Shown in pieces: positions 23,990 through 35,166 of a stretch of 64,000 bases of DNA. Position numbers and translations under genes: made by a program. Below the pieces are notes generated by a model that saw only the letters and a program-made list of their open reading frames with translations, was not told the DNA's origin and made no database searches. Each line of letters begins with the position of its first letter. The first letter of the stretch is position 1. Source of the DNA: Zymoseptoria tritici IPO323 (taxonomy: Eukaryota; Ascomycota; Dothideomycetes; Mycosphaerellales; Mycosphaerellaceae); the NCBI RefSeq assembly GCF_000219625.1, contig NC_018206.1, positions 1,054,001 to 1,118,000 of the forward strand. The letters run 5' to 3'.

Positions 23990-26900
23990 GCTACCGAGCT
24001 AGGGGGAATTACCCGAACTATAGGGGAAGGGCTAATACGCCTTAAAGTAGAGATATAGGGTCCTAATAGGACTAAGATACTCCGAGTACTACTCGATTAC
24101 GGAGCGCAAAGTAACTTTATAGATAACATAGTAGCTAAAGAGCTAGGCCTAAGCCCCGAGTTAGGGCAAACGGCCTAATACGTAGTACTAAACGGCTAGA
24201 GGATAGCTGTTTAGGAAGAATGCCGCGTCCCGTTTAAAGTAACGGACACTTAAGGACATATAAGAGGATATATAGAAACCTTCGTAGTCGGAAGAATCTA
24301 TAGGTTCTAACTAGTCCTCGGCATACCCTAGCTAGAACGATAGAACCCGAGGGTAAACTTTATCCGCAAAAGCGTTACCTAGAAGGGGACGAAGGGTAGA
24401 TAATAGAGGCCGGTTAGGCTCGTCTTACCCAAAGAGTTCTAGAAGGACGCCTCCGGCATCCCTTCGGGGCGCGTTTAGGCCCTTACCGCTTAACGTATAG
24501 ACGACGCGCTAAAAGAACCGGAACTTCTAAGCGAATTCTCGGATTTCGCGGACGTTTTCGTAGAAGGAAACGAGTTCCTTCTCCCCGAGACGGGGCCGAA
24601 TAAGCTTAGTATTAACCTCGAAGAAGGTAAGGAGGCCCCGTACGGCCTATTATACAACCTCTCTATTATAGAACTAGAGACTCTATGTAACTACCTCGCC
24701 GATAGCCTAGAGAAGGGGTAGATCCGCCCCTCGACCTCCCTAGCAGGGGTAGGCATCCTCTTTATAAAGAAAAAGGACGGTAGCCTACGTCTATACGTCG
24801 ACTATAGGGCCCTTAATGCCGTAACTATTAAGAATAGATACGCCCTACCCCTCGTCTAGGAATCGCTAGACTAGTTAGCGTTAGCAAAGTTCTTTATAAA
24901 GCTAGATATACGAGACGCGTACTATCGCATCCGAATTAAGGAGAGCGACTAGTAGAAAACTACCTTTCGGACGAGGTATAGCTACTTTAAGTACACTATA
25001 GTCCTATTTAGGCTAACTAACGCCCTAGTAGTGTTCTAAGGATATATAAACTACGCCCTCCGGGGCCTACTAGACTATTATGTTATAGTATACCTCGACG
25101 ATATCTTAATATACTTATAAGACGCCGAAAGCTATAAGGAACACGTTAGGAGGGTCCTCGAGAGACTTAGAAGATACCGACTCTTTACTAAACTATTAAA
25201 ATGCGAGTTCTTTAAGCGGCAAGTCGGCTACCTTAGGTTCGTAGTAACCCTAAAAGGGGTCGAAATAGAGGTAGAAAGGATCTAAGCTATCGCTAACTAG
25301 CCCCTTCTAGCCTTAGTTAGGGACATTCGTATCTTTATCGGATTTGCGAACTACTACCGCTAGTTTATTAAGGGATTCTCCCGCATAGCTAGCCTACTAA
25401 ACCGCTTAATAGAGAGAGGCCCTAATAATGCTAAAGGCGGACACTAATAGAGAAAGGAGGAATTAGTTCCCCTCGAACTCCTACCTAACGTAGTACAAGC
25501 ATTCTAGTAGTTAAAGACTAGGTTTATTAAAGCGCCTATCTTACGGCATTTCGACCTAAAACTGCCTATCCGCGTCGTAACAGATACCTCTAGGTTCGCC
25601 GTTAGGGTAGTACTGTCCTAACCGTATAAAACGGAGGGCAAAATGTACTAGTACCTAGTAGCCTTCTTCTCTAGTAAGATAAACGCGGCCGAAAGGAACT
25701 ATAATATATACGATTAAGAGCTTCTCGCTATAGTCGAGGCCTTTAAGTACTAGAGATACTACGTTAAGGGCGCTTCGCACTAAATTAAGGTCTTAATAGA
25801 CTATTATAACCTAAAATAGTTTATAATAACTAAGCAACTAAGCCGAAGATAGGTAAGATAGGTAGAGTAGCTATTAAACGTCGACTTCCGTATAACGTAC
25901 AACCCGGGGTCGCTTAATGCCGCCGCGGACGGAGTAAGCAGACACCTAGACCTAGAAGATAGGGACTACTCGGGACAGTAGATTAACGAAAGCGACAGTG
26001 CTCCTATATTAGACACCCTTCGGCACTAACTAGGTCTGTCTAAGGGAATAACGGCCGAATCTAGCCCCGTTCGGTCTATAATAGCAGTTATAACCTACTA
26101 TCTATAGCTCGCTAGGACCTACTATAGCAAAACGTACATAATAGCGAGCACTCTAATAGAAGAATTATTAGACTCCCCGCTAATTAATATAATACGCGAA
26201 AGCCTAAAACATAACCCTATAGTATCGATAGTCGAACTAGCTATAAATAACCCTAATCCGCTAGAATAGACCTAAAGGTAGGCTATATAGGGCGAATTCC
26301 TCTTCTACGAACGGAAACTATACGTACCTACGGGCCTAGTACGCCTAGTAGCGCTCCGCTAGTGCTATAACGATCCCCTAGCCGGCTACTTTAGTTTTAA
26401 ACAGACCCTAGAGCTATTGTAACGGTCGTTCTACTAGCTAGATATAAGAAAATACGTTAAGGACTACGTAAATAGCTACTAGACATACGATAGGGCGAAG
26501 CTACGGCGACATAGCCTATATAGAGAACTCTATACGGAAACTCTACTAAACGGGCCCTAGGAGGACCTAACATTAGATTTTATTACCGATCTGCCCCTAA
26601 GTATATTTATAGGGTACATATACGACTTAATCCTCGTCGTTATAGATAGGTAGTCTAAAATAGCCTACTATATCCCCGTACGGAAAGAAATTAATACCGA
26701 AACCCTCGCGGAGGTCTTCCTAAGAGAAATCTTCCGCCTTTACGGAACTCCTAAGTTAATTACGTCCGATAGAGGACTAATCCTTATATCTAAGTTCTAG
26801 AGTACGCTTTGCTACTACCTTAGGGTCCGAAGGGGCCTAAGCACCGTATATTACCCCTAAACGGATAGTTAGACGGAGCGTTAGAACTAAACGCTAGAAC

Positions 26901-27790
26901 AATACCTACGAGTATACTATAACTACGAATAGGACGACTAGGTACAGATGCTGTCGGTAGCCGAATTCTCTTACAACGATAGCGTTTATGCGACAATAGG
27001 GGTAATACTATTCTAAGTATATAACGTTCGCGATCTAATTACCGCTAGATAGCCCGACCTACCCTAATTAGAGGGTAAAGCTCCTAGTACGGCGGAAATA
27101 GCGTATAGAGTAATTAGCCTATAGAAAACGCTATATAAAAGACTAGCTACGTTATAGGAGAGATACGTACGATACTACAATGCTTGTAAAACCGCGAAAA
27201 CATATAAGGTTAGCGACCGTATATACCTCTCTACTCGATATTTAAAGTCTATCCGGCCGTCGGAAAAGCTCGATTATAAGTATGTCGGCCCGTATAGGAT
27301 TAAGCGAGTCGTAAACGACGTCGCGTATACGCTAGAACTACCGGAAACGATAAACATCTATCCTACGTTCTATATCTCCCTACTAGAGGAGGAAAAACCT
27401 ACTAAAATTACTAAACGGGCCTAGAATAGCCTAAAGGAGATCCGATTAGAGGACCCCGACGTTTACGTAGTAGATAAGATCCTAAAGCGTAAGAAACAAC
27501 ATGGCAGATAGATGTATAGGATCGCGTAGAAGGGTTGGCCCGCGTCTAAAAACACTTAGGAACCTACGACTTATATTAGCCCTACTACGATAAGAGTATT
27601 TAATAAGAGTATAGGAGGTACTAAGGACGGTAGACTAGTACGATAGATATACAAACGCGTTATTAGTTACTATTAAGGCCTAAAAGACACTAGTTAACAC
27701 TACATAGACTCCTTAGTCCGGTTCCTAGTTACCTAAAAAATTTCTCTACCTTAGAAGAATTTTATAAATCCGGTAAAATCCTAGGGGGGG
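23990..27790 (+). pseudogene. Gypsy B pol: protease, RT, RNase H, integrase, chromodomain
   Basis: The protease motif reads LLDYGAQSNFI (LLDSGA expected) near 24085. Reverse transcriptase spans about 24690-25260 with [21 protein letters not shown] and an intact catalytic YLDD at 25091-25102. RNase H (VTDTSRFAV, ERNYNIYDWELLAIV) lies at about 25575-25740. Integrase (LDFITDLPLS, LITSDRGLI, WTDSWTERWNW) is at about 26570-26900, and a chromodomain-like segment (YRIAWKGWPASKNTWEP) is near 27515-27570. Stops are RIP-type. Unlike Gypsy A, the polymerase Asp pair survives. Confidence 0.88.
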
Positions 27791-28001
27791 AAATTAGGGG
27801 CTAAACGGGCCCCTAAGGACGACATTATTACATAACGAGAGACAATCAAGCATAGTAAAGTTATTTTAATTCTATCTAATCTATAAGTCGCTAAGTCGTA
27901 GTAAAAAGAAACAACCCGGGCGTTACCGCGCCTATTAGTCCTAAAATAGGCCTAAAAGAGGCTAAAAGAGACAAAAGAAACACGAAAAAGCGCTTATATA
28001 C

Positions 28002-28590
28002 TTATTCCTTAGGCTTAAGGTCCCTAGAGAGGTCGTACTCGGTCGGACGGAGCACTCCCTCTATAACGGAGGCCTTCGAGCCCTTCTTAGCGCCCGTACG
28101 GGTATAAACGGTGTCTAGAGCGGCCGAAAGGGCCCGAACGCGACGCCTTAGGCGGTCCTCGGTAGTTCCTTAGGCTAGAATAAGTCGCTTACAGGGGGTG
28201 TCGGGCACTTCTTTACCCTATTAGGGTTAGTAGGGCACTTTTAGGTAAGAAGGGACCTAAATACTTATAAGCTCCCTCTTTCGCTTTATAAGCTCCTTAG
28301 CGAGTAACTTCTCGCGCTTTCTAAGTATAAGCGGTCCCTTCTAGTCGAATTCGGCCTTACCTTAGTATAGATAGAGGCCGTTAGCACCGGTAAAGGAGTT
28401 AAAGCGCCTAAAAGGGGGTTAACGGAGCTAAATAGACCCGAACTAACTACATATACCCCTAAATGCGTACGTAGATCGCCTTATAGGCCGAATAAGCCGC
28501 CGTAGCTATCGCTTTAGTACTATCGGCGGCAATAGCGGCCTTACGGAGCGTATTAGCCCTCGTAATGTCGCCTTTAACTAGTTCCGGCAT
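28002..28590 (-). pseudogene. Antisense ORF inside Gypsy B, unknown product
   Basis: On the minus strand an ATG at 28590 opens a frame (MPELVKGDITRANTLRKAA then a run of Ala) up to about residue 36. A probable intron (GTACGC donor near 28470, TTTAG acceptor near 28430) leads to a basic helical region with KRKRELI, EDRLRRRVRALSAALDTVYTRTGAKKGS and a stop near 28002. Stops inside are at expected Trp/Gln codons, so it behaves like a former coding region and not like random sequence. It sits between pol and the 3' LTR. I do not recognise the family. Confidence 0.5.
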
Positions 28591-29235
28591 CTTTTAACTA
28601 TATTAGCCCCCGAAAGCCCCCTTTTAACCCCGTATATATATACCTAGAAACAATCGCAGTTAGAGTAATTATAACACTTTAGGTAATATTCGTCCTTATT
28701 ATTAGTTGCCTACTTGTCCGGCGATTCGCGCGTAAAGAGGTAGAACTAGGCTAAATCGGCCTTATTTAAGGGCTTATTAAGGTAGTTAACGTACGGATTG
28801 CCCTTAAAGATGCCGTTAGCGGCGAATTACTTACGTTAGGTCGCGATAGAGGCGGGTTACGTTATAATAGGCTCGTTCGGTCGCGGATAGGGTCGTTTAG
28901 TAAGAATAGCGGTTTTTCGATAGAATTCGAGGTCGTCCGGTAGAAGATAGGGCTAGAAGGGAACTAAACGCTACGTTAGTACTATATAGGCTACAAATGC
29001 CCCTTAGGGGGGCACTTTTAGACCTATTTAGCTATCGGATAGGGTTAAGTTACACTTACTAAGTCTGTATAAGGTTGTTAAAGAAGAGAAGAATTCGAGG
29101 GATCCGAGCCTAGGTTTTAAAGCCGCGGTAGACCCCGATTAAGGCCTTAGGCTATTAAACTTAGCAAACACTAAAAAGAATTTACTCGAGGTAAAACCGT
29201 TTAGAGCGCGACGCTCTACGTAAGGAGGGGGGCTA

Positions 29236-29450
29236 TATTATATCTGCCTCCGCCGAATACCGACAATCGGCATCTAATCCCCTACCTTAGCGGCATATAC
29301 ACCCCTACTAAGGCCTTTTAAGCTCGTTTAAGCTAGATTGCGCCCGTATTATAAGGATACGTAGAATCTCCTCCTTCCGAGAGAGTATCGAATCGAGTCT
29401 GTTCTAAAGTAATTTATACTACTACTCTATTCTTAACTATACCTTTTACA
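29236..29450 (+). repeat. Gypsy B right LTR (215 bp)
   Basis: Same length as the left LTR with five transitions between them. The next five bases, TCCGC, complete the target duplication. Confidence 0.93.
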
Positions 29451-29473
29451 TCCGCGTACCGGGAGGAGGGGGG

Positions 29474-29646
29474 TATTATAAGGGACTAGCGCCCTTTCTA
29501 TAATACGTAGCGCAACCCCGTACTTTGTCTTAGTAGCCTACATCCTTTTCTACGCTTACCGCGAGGTTTTAGGCTACTTCCTTATCGAACTTACTATATC
29601 TAATATAGACTCTAAACTCTCGTATATATATTGTTTACCCGTAACA
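29474..29646 (+). repeat. Gypsy A right LTR
   Basis: It follows the purine tract directly and ends GTAACA. After it the interrupted Harbinger transposase reading resumes with AGTAT. Confidence 0.88.
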
Positions 29647-30430
29647 AGTATACTAGATAGCTCGTACGTTCCGATTTAGAAGGTCCTTAGTACTAATGCT
29701 AATAACTACCGTAACCGGAAGGCTAGAGTCTCTTAGAACGTACTAGTAGTCTATAACTTCTATATACGATTCGTATATATGTTGCTAGGCTATAAAGGAT
29801 TAGCGAACGATATTACCGTTCTTAATGCGGCGTTAAAGAAGGGCCTTAAGGTGCCGGCTAGTAGGTACTACCTCGTAGACGGTAGTTATTCGAAGAAGAA
29901 TCGCCGCGTACTAGTACCTTATTAGAAAATACGATATTACCTCCGTAAGTTTAAGGCCGCGAAGTAGAAGCCTCGTACTAAAGAGGAGCTCTTTAATCTA
30001 CGCTATACGTAGTTCCGTAACTATATAGAACGGATCTTTAGCATTAATAAGCTACGCTAGCGTTGTCTCGATAAGGGCCCTAATAAGGGCTATAGTGTCT
30101 GTATAAACTCGCGGTTCGTAGTATGCTACTACGTTATCTACAACTTTATGTATACGAATAGCTAGTCTCTAGATACGGACGTATCGTAGTAGAATCGCGA
30201 TATCGATATCGGCTTCGAGAAGTATAAGGGCGAGAACGAGCCGTCGAGTAAGAAGGAGTAGGACGCGGCGATAGTACTACTACGTAACCGGATAGCGGAG
30301 GTAATATAGGAGTAATATAAGCTAACTATCGATTACCGCGTAGAAGAATAAGGTAGTAAATAAGGTAGTAAAGGAGGTAGTAAAGGAGGTAGTAAAGGTA
30401 GCTCGAAAAACGTATAGTACGGTAATTAGT
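29647..30430 (+). pseudogene. Harbinger transposase, 3' part
   Basis: The frame continues the 5' fragment: LDSSYVPI (the first catalytic Asp region, DG(T/S) in relatives), then NYRNRKARVSWNVL, LGYKGLANDITVLNAAL, VPAGRYYLVDGSY with the second catalytic Asp at 29878-29880, and NYIERIFSINKLRWRCL with the catalytic Glu at 30028-30030. This is the DDE core of PIF/Harbinger nucleases. A Gly/Ser/Lys repeat tail (GSK units, about 30350-30410) ends the frame. RIP stops interrupt it. Confidence 0.87.
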
Positions 30431-30889
30431 TAGTATTCGGAGGTATTAGAGAGGAGGAAGGCACGGGTAGATCTAATACGCTCTAAGATTCTAAAGTGCT
30501 ATACCTTCCTAATTAGGTAATAAATTACTCTAATCCTTACTAAAATTACTATACTAGGACTTTTATATATCCTATTAGGTATATAGCTATCCTACTCCGA
30601 ACTCTACTACCTCGAATTACCCCGCTTCTTAAAAACCGCCTCCTTTTCTACCTCTGTTACTAAATACTACCTCTATTACTAATTACTACCGACTACCGCT
30701 TATTAATACTACGACTACGACTACGACTACTAGTACTAGTAATCTACCTACGACGAATACGGCTACTACTAGCTATAACCCTCCGATATCGATAGTAGTT
30801 AGTAGTAGTACGGCGGCTAATAATTATAAAGAGGTAGATTAAGAGGTATAGGCGTACGCTAAACAACCGGCGGTAGAGGTAACATAGCT

Positions 30890-31900
30890 TCCTTCTCTTA
30901 CTTTACCTTCTGTTTAATCTAGTATTTAAAGAAGGTATTACCGGTACTAGACAACCCTATAACGGTCTCGGCGTTCTTATCTAGCGGAAGGATCTTCTTA
31001 ATAAATAAGAAGCGATCCTTATCCTTTAGCTTCTTAAACGTAGCCGATTTATAGTACTTTAGAATCGACTACGTTAATACCGATTAAGGAGCCTACGGTA
31101 CGCGCGTCCGAGTAATACTATAAGAGTCTACTACCCTCTTTAACGCTATAGCCGCTACGGAGGTTACTAATGCCTAGCTCTCGCTATCGACATTATTAGA
31201 CGGCGGCTCCTTCTTCCGGTAGATACGTTTTAAAGCTAATAGTGTTATAGGAGCCGGCGACGAAGTACTACTACTACCGCCCTTTAGCCGCTTTACCGAG
31301 CGAGAGGCTACCTCTTCGACATCGTTGTCTCCTTCTACATCCCTACTACTATCGTTACTTAGTAGCTAGTCTTCTTTAGGTACCGGTATATTACCTCCGA
31401 GCTCGTCCGGCTTAAAAGCCTCGTTACTAGTCGCTAGATTGTCGCTATATAGGTACTCGTATTACCTCGCGTAGAGCGGAAGATTCTTCCGGAAGCGACG
31501 ATAGCGAGGGTTCGTATTATAATACTTATCTTCTACCTCCTTCGACGACCGTAGTACGCTATTAACCGGACTGCTCTAACTACTAATATAACTTAAATAA
31601 GCTATATACGCCCTCTACTAGGTCTTACTGTTACCTAGCTTATTAGACACTTATTTAAACGATAAGCCTCTATTTAGCTAAGCGAATATTACTACGCGAT
31701 ACTCCTTATTTAGTGCCGCTCTAATGTCCTTAATATCCGTCTTCTTAAAGCTATACGCCTCGGTTATCTTACCGTCGTCTTTAAGAACGATAGCGGCATT
31801 AAACAGCTCCTTAATTATCTCCTTTAGCTAGTTAAACTTCTTCTCTTTCTCGTCGTCCGCCGGCTTAGAGGTAGCTCGCTTACGTAGTATAGTAGGCGGT
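30890..31900 (-). pseudogene. Myb/SANT-like second protein of Harbinger element
   Basis: Read on the minus strand with RIP stops bridged, there is a continuous frame of about 330 residues: KEIIKELFNAA, a helical basic segment KKTDIKDIRAALNKEYR with a Trp-spaced stretch (VIFAWLNRGLSF, KTWWRAYIAYLS), an acidic/Ser linker and a C-terminal helix pair (DKDRFLLIKKILPLDKNAETVIGL). Harbinger elements usually carry a trimeric-helix Myb/SANT protein needed for transposition, and the position and orientation fit. The domain assignment is inference. Confidence 0.6.
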
Positions 31901-31904
31901 AGAC

Positions 31905-32161
31905 GACGGTAGTAGAATCGACGATAGTAGAATTAACGGTAGTAGAATCGACGGTAGTAGAATCGACGGTAGTAGAATCGATAGTAGAAGAATTATTATT
32001 AATAATACTACTACTACGACGACGACGACGACACGAGGTAACCTTATACTAAGGTAACTAACTAAGGAAGGTATAGAGCGGATTAACGAGCAACTGATTA
32101 ATCATAGGTAAACATAGAACCTCATTAACCGAGCCTCATTAACTACGACTTATCGACTTAT
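31905..32161. repeat. Short tandem repeats near Harbinger right end
   Basis: A CGGTAGTAGAAT-type unit of 15 bases is repeated about five times at 31910-31995, followed by a CTACTACGACGACGACG run and CTCATTAACC repeats. Subterminal repeats can bind transposase, but here they may only be slippage products. Confidence 0.55.
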
Positions 32162-32208
32162 CGACTTATGGTTATTAATCGATTAATGAGGGCGAAGTAA
32201 ACATGGCC
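32162..32208 (-). repeat. Harbinger right terminal inverted repeat
   Basis: It pairs with 15077-15123 over 47 bases. TAA at 32209-32211 completes the target duplication. Some tandem ACTTATCG repeats lie just inside it. Confidence 0.93.
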
Positions 32209-32333
32209 TAAGCTCGCTGCTCTCCCTTTTTCTCCTCGATTTGATCAAGCCCGCAAACCCAACGAAACAGGACCCAGCGCAAGCGACCAACAACGGCAGA
32301 ACGCAGACCAAAGACTTCCGCTCAACCATTAAA

Positions 32334-32535
32334 ATGAAGCTCATCACCCTCGCCGCCTTCGTCATCGGCCTCATTGCTCCATCTGTCGCCGTACGGTCCC
32401 TCATCTCCAGTGTCCTCGTCCTATTGCTAACGCGAGGCTCAGGCTTTCAACAAACCTTGCGTCGGGAACTGCCCTGACACCTGTCGGCCCAGCGGTCATG
32501 ATGGAGGCTACTGGTATCCATTCTCTTCGTCCTGA
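32334..32535 (+). CDS. Small secreted protein, 49 residues
   Basis: Exon 1 (32334-32390) encodes MKLITLAAFVIGLIAPSVA, a clear signal peptide. Exon 2 (32443-32535) encodes about 30 residues with three Cys (PCVGNCPDTC), ending GYWYPFSSS. The intron 32391-32442 has a GTACGG donor and GCTCAG acceptor in phase 0. The gene starts 123 bases beyond the transposon target site. No family is recognised. Small size, secretion and a transposon border location are features often seen in fungal effector candidates, but function is unknown and a longer splice form is possible. Confidence 0.6.
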
Positions 32536-33531
32536 CATTTACCAAAGCGGGAGCGCTGACCTCGACTCTGCTTACCAGCAACTACCACACCGGCACATGC
32601 GTCTGTACTTAGGCTCGAGAGTCTGGAGACACTTCCCAATCACCGAGTGTCCTGTTGCTCCGGACACGTTCTCCGAGCTACCCATCACACAAGAGCTTGA
32701 TTTGGTGGACATCGGGCGGCAGCACTTCGCTCCATACCTTTCCTTCAGCACCTTTGACGTTATACGGCACGTTGGCACACTGGAGTCTCGAACCGCGAAT
32801 GGGTCATTCACTCACAACAAGATCGCCGTCTCCAGGAGATTCGCACACATTATATCAAGGCCGACATCCGCTGTACATTTATGTCTCATAAACAAGCTGC
32901 ACCCCAAAGACTTCACCATTGTATCTTCACCCAAATTGCTGTGATTGCATTGAGAATTGCAGCAGCGGCGGCGATGTTATTGTTATCACTGTTATCGCTG
33001 TTGTCGTTGTGAAGTGTCGTCAAGAAACTGCCGTAGTACTTCGTTCTGTCGCCTTCATTCTCCGTCATTATCGGAGTAGCTCCCACTCCACAGTCGTCAC
33101 ATTCACGGACATTGCAAACTTGGGAGCAGGAACAAGAACGTCCATTTCATTGATACATGAGATGCGCCGCATGAACGCCCAGAACCCAGAAAGATCAGCA
33201 TCATTCACTGGCCGAGATCCGAGCTCAGCATGGCAGCCAGTGCGTCGATCATCCTTCTCGCTCAGATGAAGCAATGCAACCATCAAGCTCACCCAAGTGG
33301 TCCAACCGTACCGAAGACCGAACACCCAGAAGTCTGTTCCGTAATCGACAGGTAGGCCAAAGTCGAGCATGATCTGACAACCTGGACTGTCGATTCCTGC
33401 TCAAGAGGAGTTCGCTCGGCGCGTATTGCCGATCGCACTGCTACCTTGTTGGTCACACTCCTCATCCATCCCGGACTCCTCGTGAAAATGTCCAAAGCAA
33501 TCCGAAAGAAATCTTCACCGCGCTCTCGCTC
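32536..33531. other. Intergenic region between two small secreted genes
   Basis: About 1 kb with overlapping frames up to 148 codons (32498-32944, plus) that show no domain and no signal peptide. No repeat is evident apart from a CTCGCC-rich stretch at 33520-33560. Confidence 0.4.
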
Positions 33532-33949
33532 TCACCCTCGCCCTCGCCATCGCCCTCGCCCTAATTCACGCGAGGCAGGTCCACTTTTGCGTATCGAAAT
33601 AGAAAGTGCAACTACACCTGTCATCACATTGTCAGTTCTGTCTGACCAGTCCAGGTACATAGGCCTTTGATACTTGTGCCGATATTTTCCAGTGATGGTC
33701 CCAATGCACTGTGGAGGCCAGCCGTTTGATTCTTCGCCACCGCAGGAAGAGGGGCAGTACTCATAATCTTTGTCAGGGTCGATGACCTAGTCACGAGAGG
33801 GTTAGTGTTAATAGTCATGCAGCAGGGCCTCGGTCCCTTACACAGCAGTGGTCACCCTTAGCGGTCTTGCATTGAATCCAGCCACCGCAGGCATGAGCTG
33901 TCGTGGCCATCGTCGCAAAGCTGACGAGGATTTGGGTGAGTAGAACCAT
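33532..33949 (-). CDS. Small secreted Cys-rich protein, about 120 residues
   Basis: Exon 1 (33949-33842) starts at MVLLTQILVSFATMATTAHA, a typical signal peptide, followed by CGGWIQC and HCC. The phase-0 intron 33841-33787 leads to exon 2 (33786-33532) with DYEYCPSSCGG and PPQC. Mature Cys count is about eight in the first 60 residues. The last 25 residues come from GC-rich low-complexity sequence, so the real 3' end may be earlier or further spliced. An upstream in-frame ATG would give a poorer signal peptide. Family unknown; candidate secreted effector or antimicrobial-like protein. Confidence 0.6.
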
Positions 33950-35166
33950 CTTCGAAAAGCAATGAAGAGATGTTGCGGTGAAGATTGATCGAGACAAAAG
34001 ATCTGCGAGGAAGCAGTTTGAAAGTTACTGCAGATTTGCACCTACAGACGAGGGTATCACTACTCTGATATATCGCTTCAGAGTGAGGGATATAGCAATC
34101 TCTGCTCGTGCCACCTAATAACCACGTGCCCGCAATGTGATGTTTTGGACATGCAGGTGCGGTCCATAGCGGCATATGGCTGGGTTTCCAATGGACGGGT
34201 CTTGCATGCTATCCTTGACAGTAACCGTGACCCATAGCTTCAGAGTGAGGGACATAACGATATCTGCCCTTGCTACCTTATCACGCACCCGCAATATGGT
34301 GTTCTGAACATGCAGGTGCGGTATATGGCGGCATATGGCTGGGTTTCCAACGGCGGGGTCTTGCATGCTATCCTTGACAGTAACCGTGACCCATAGCTTC
34401 AGAGTGAGGGACATAACGATATCTGCCCTTGCTACCTTATCACGCACCCGCAATATGGTGTTCTGAACATGCAGGTGCGGTATATGGCGGCATATGGCTG
34501 GGTTTCCAACGGCGGGGTCTTGCATGCTATCCTTGACAGTGTCTCTGGACCACGGCTCTAGTTTCAATGTCGATTGCGGGGTCTTGCACGCTATCCTTGA
34601 CAGGGCTCGTGAACCACGGCCCTATATCGAGGTCGATTCCAGGAGACAAAGGTCCAAGAATCGAAGAACAGCACGCACGCCGCGGGTTTCTGCTAGCAAG
34701 ATTGCTTGGACACCAAGTGGCATGAAGAGAGGCGGCATCGTGTAGCATGGGCGCCTCGGCCGTGTACTTTTTACTGCTTGTTTGTGTTCGTGATCGGTCC
34801 TTGCATTTCGCAGTACCTCCTTGTGCAGGACTTGTAGTCTCGCGATCAGACCATCTTGCGTATCCGGCTAATTAGGTACAAGCACGTGGCCCTGCCCTTG
34901 AAGCGTCGAAGTACGGGTGCGAATCTTTTCCTAGAATGGCCAGCATTTGCGTCTTTCTGCCCTATACCTCCTAGCTTCAGCTTAGCCTTATCGCAACGCA
35001 TCTAATAGAGTCTAACTGGGCCTTTCCCAGTCGAAGCCATCTGTATGCGGAATAGTTCTAGTAAGGCGGCTTCTGGTTAGAGTCGATTGACCTCCCACAT
35101 ATGCCCTGGCCTCTAAAGGTTAGTTGGCAAAGCTTCACACTCCACGTTGGCAAACGTGATGTACAT
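33950..35166. other. Repeat-bearing intergenic region
   Basis: It contains the 160-bp tandem array described separately (34077-34650). The remainder, 34750-35166, shows no gene; several CTAG/TAGG-rich stretches suggest old degraded repeat DNA. Confidence 0.4.
34077..34650 (-). repeat. Tandem repeat of about 159-162 bp, three full copies plus partial
   Basis: CTTCAGAGTGAGGGA starts near 34077, 34239 and 34398. Copies 2 and 3 are almost identical; copy 1 has diverged. A partial unit with GGGTCTTGCA(C/T)GCTATCC follows at 34578. The 159-base period equals 53 codons, and the minus strand stays open through 34567-34115 as a repeated peptide (KDSMQDPAVGNPAICR, HLHVQNTILRVRDKVA). It is either a repeat-protein remnant or a minisatellite. 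Confidence 0.85.

Larger units (their letters stand above)
22521..29450 (+). mobile_element. Gypsy element B, nested in Gypsy A
   Basis: Two 215-bp LTRs (22521-22735, 29236-29450) enclose a 6.9 kb element. TCCGC occurs at 22516-22520 and 29451-29455, an exact 5-bp target duplication. A purine tract (AAGGAGGGGGG) lies just before the right LTR. Plus-strand gene order is gag, protease, RT, RNase H, integrase, chromodomain; a minus-strand open region lies between pol and the right LTR. The two LTRs differ at five sites, all C/T or G/A transitions. It is the youngest of the three nested elements by position. Confidence 0.93.
15912..29646 (+). mobile_element. Gypsy element A, chromodomain LTR retrotransposon
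   Basis: It is bounded by two LTRs of about 170 bases (15912/15915-16084 and 29474-29646). The flanks AGTAC (15910-15914) and AGTAT (29647-29651) fit a 5-bp target duplication with one RIP transition. Removing the nested Gypsy B leaves about 6.8 kb, a normal Gypsy length. Gene order on the plus strand is gag, protease, reverse transcriptase, RNase H, integrase, chromodomain, which is the chromovirus order. A purine tract (GGGAGGAGGGGGG, 29461-29473) directly precedes the right LTR. All frames are full of RIP-type TAG stops. Confidence 0.9.
15077..32208 (+). mobile_element. PIF/Harbinger DNA transposon carrying nested Gypsy elements
   Basis: The block is bounded by 47-bp terminal inverted repeats and a TAA duplication. 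The element proper is 15077-15911 plus 29647-32208, about 3.4 kb, and the rest is nested retrotransposon. It has two coding regions: a transposase on the plus strand, split by Gypsy A, and a Myb/SANT-like protein on the minus strand near the right end, which is the usual two-gene plan of Harbinger elements. CA and TG dinucleotides are nearly absent, TA is greatly over-represented and CG is kept, so the block has been through RIP. Nearly all in-frame stops are TAG or TAA at places where CAG, CAA or TGG is expected. It cannot encode active protein now. Confidence 0.9.

Noticed and set aside
31920..32000. CRISPR-like array (regular 15-bp repeats)
   Set aside because: Eukaryotic DNA, no unique spacers, simple tandem repetition.
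32498..32944. 148-codon ORF after the small secreted gene
   Set aside because: Overlaps the better-supported two-exon secreted gene and has no recognisable feature.
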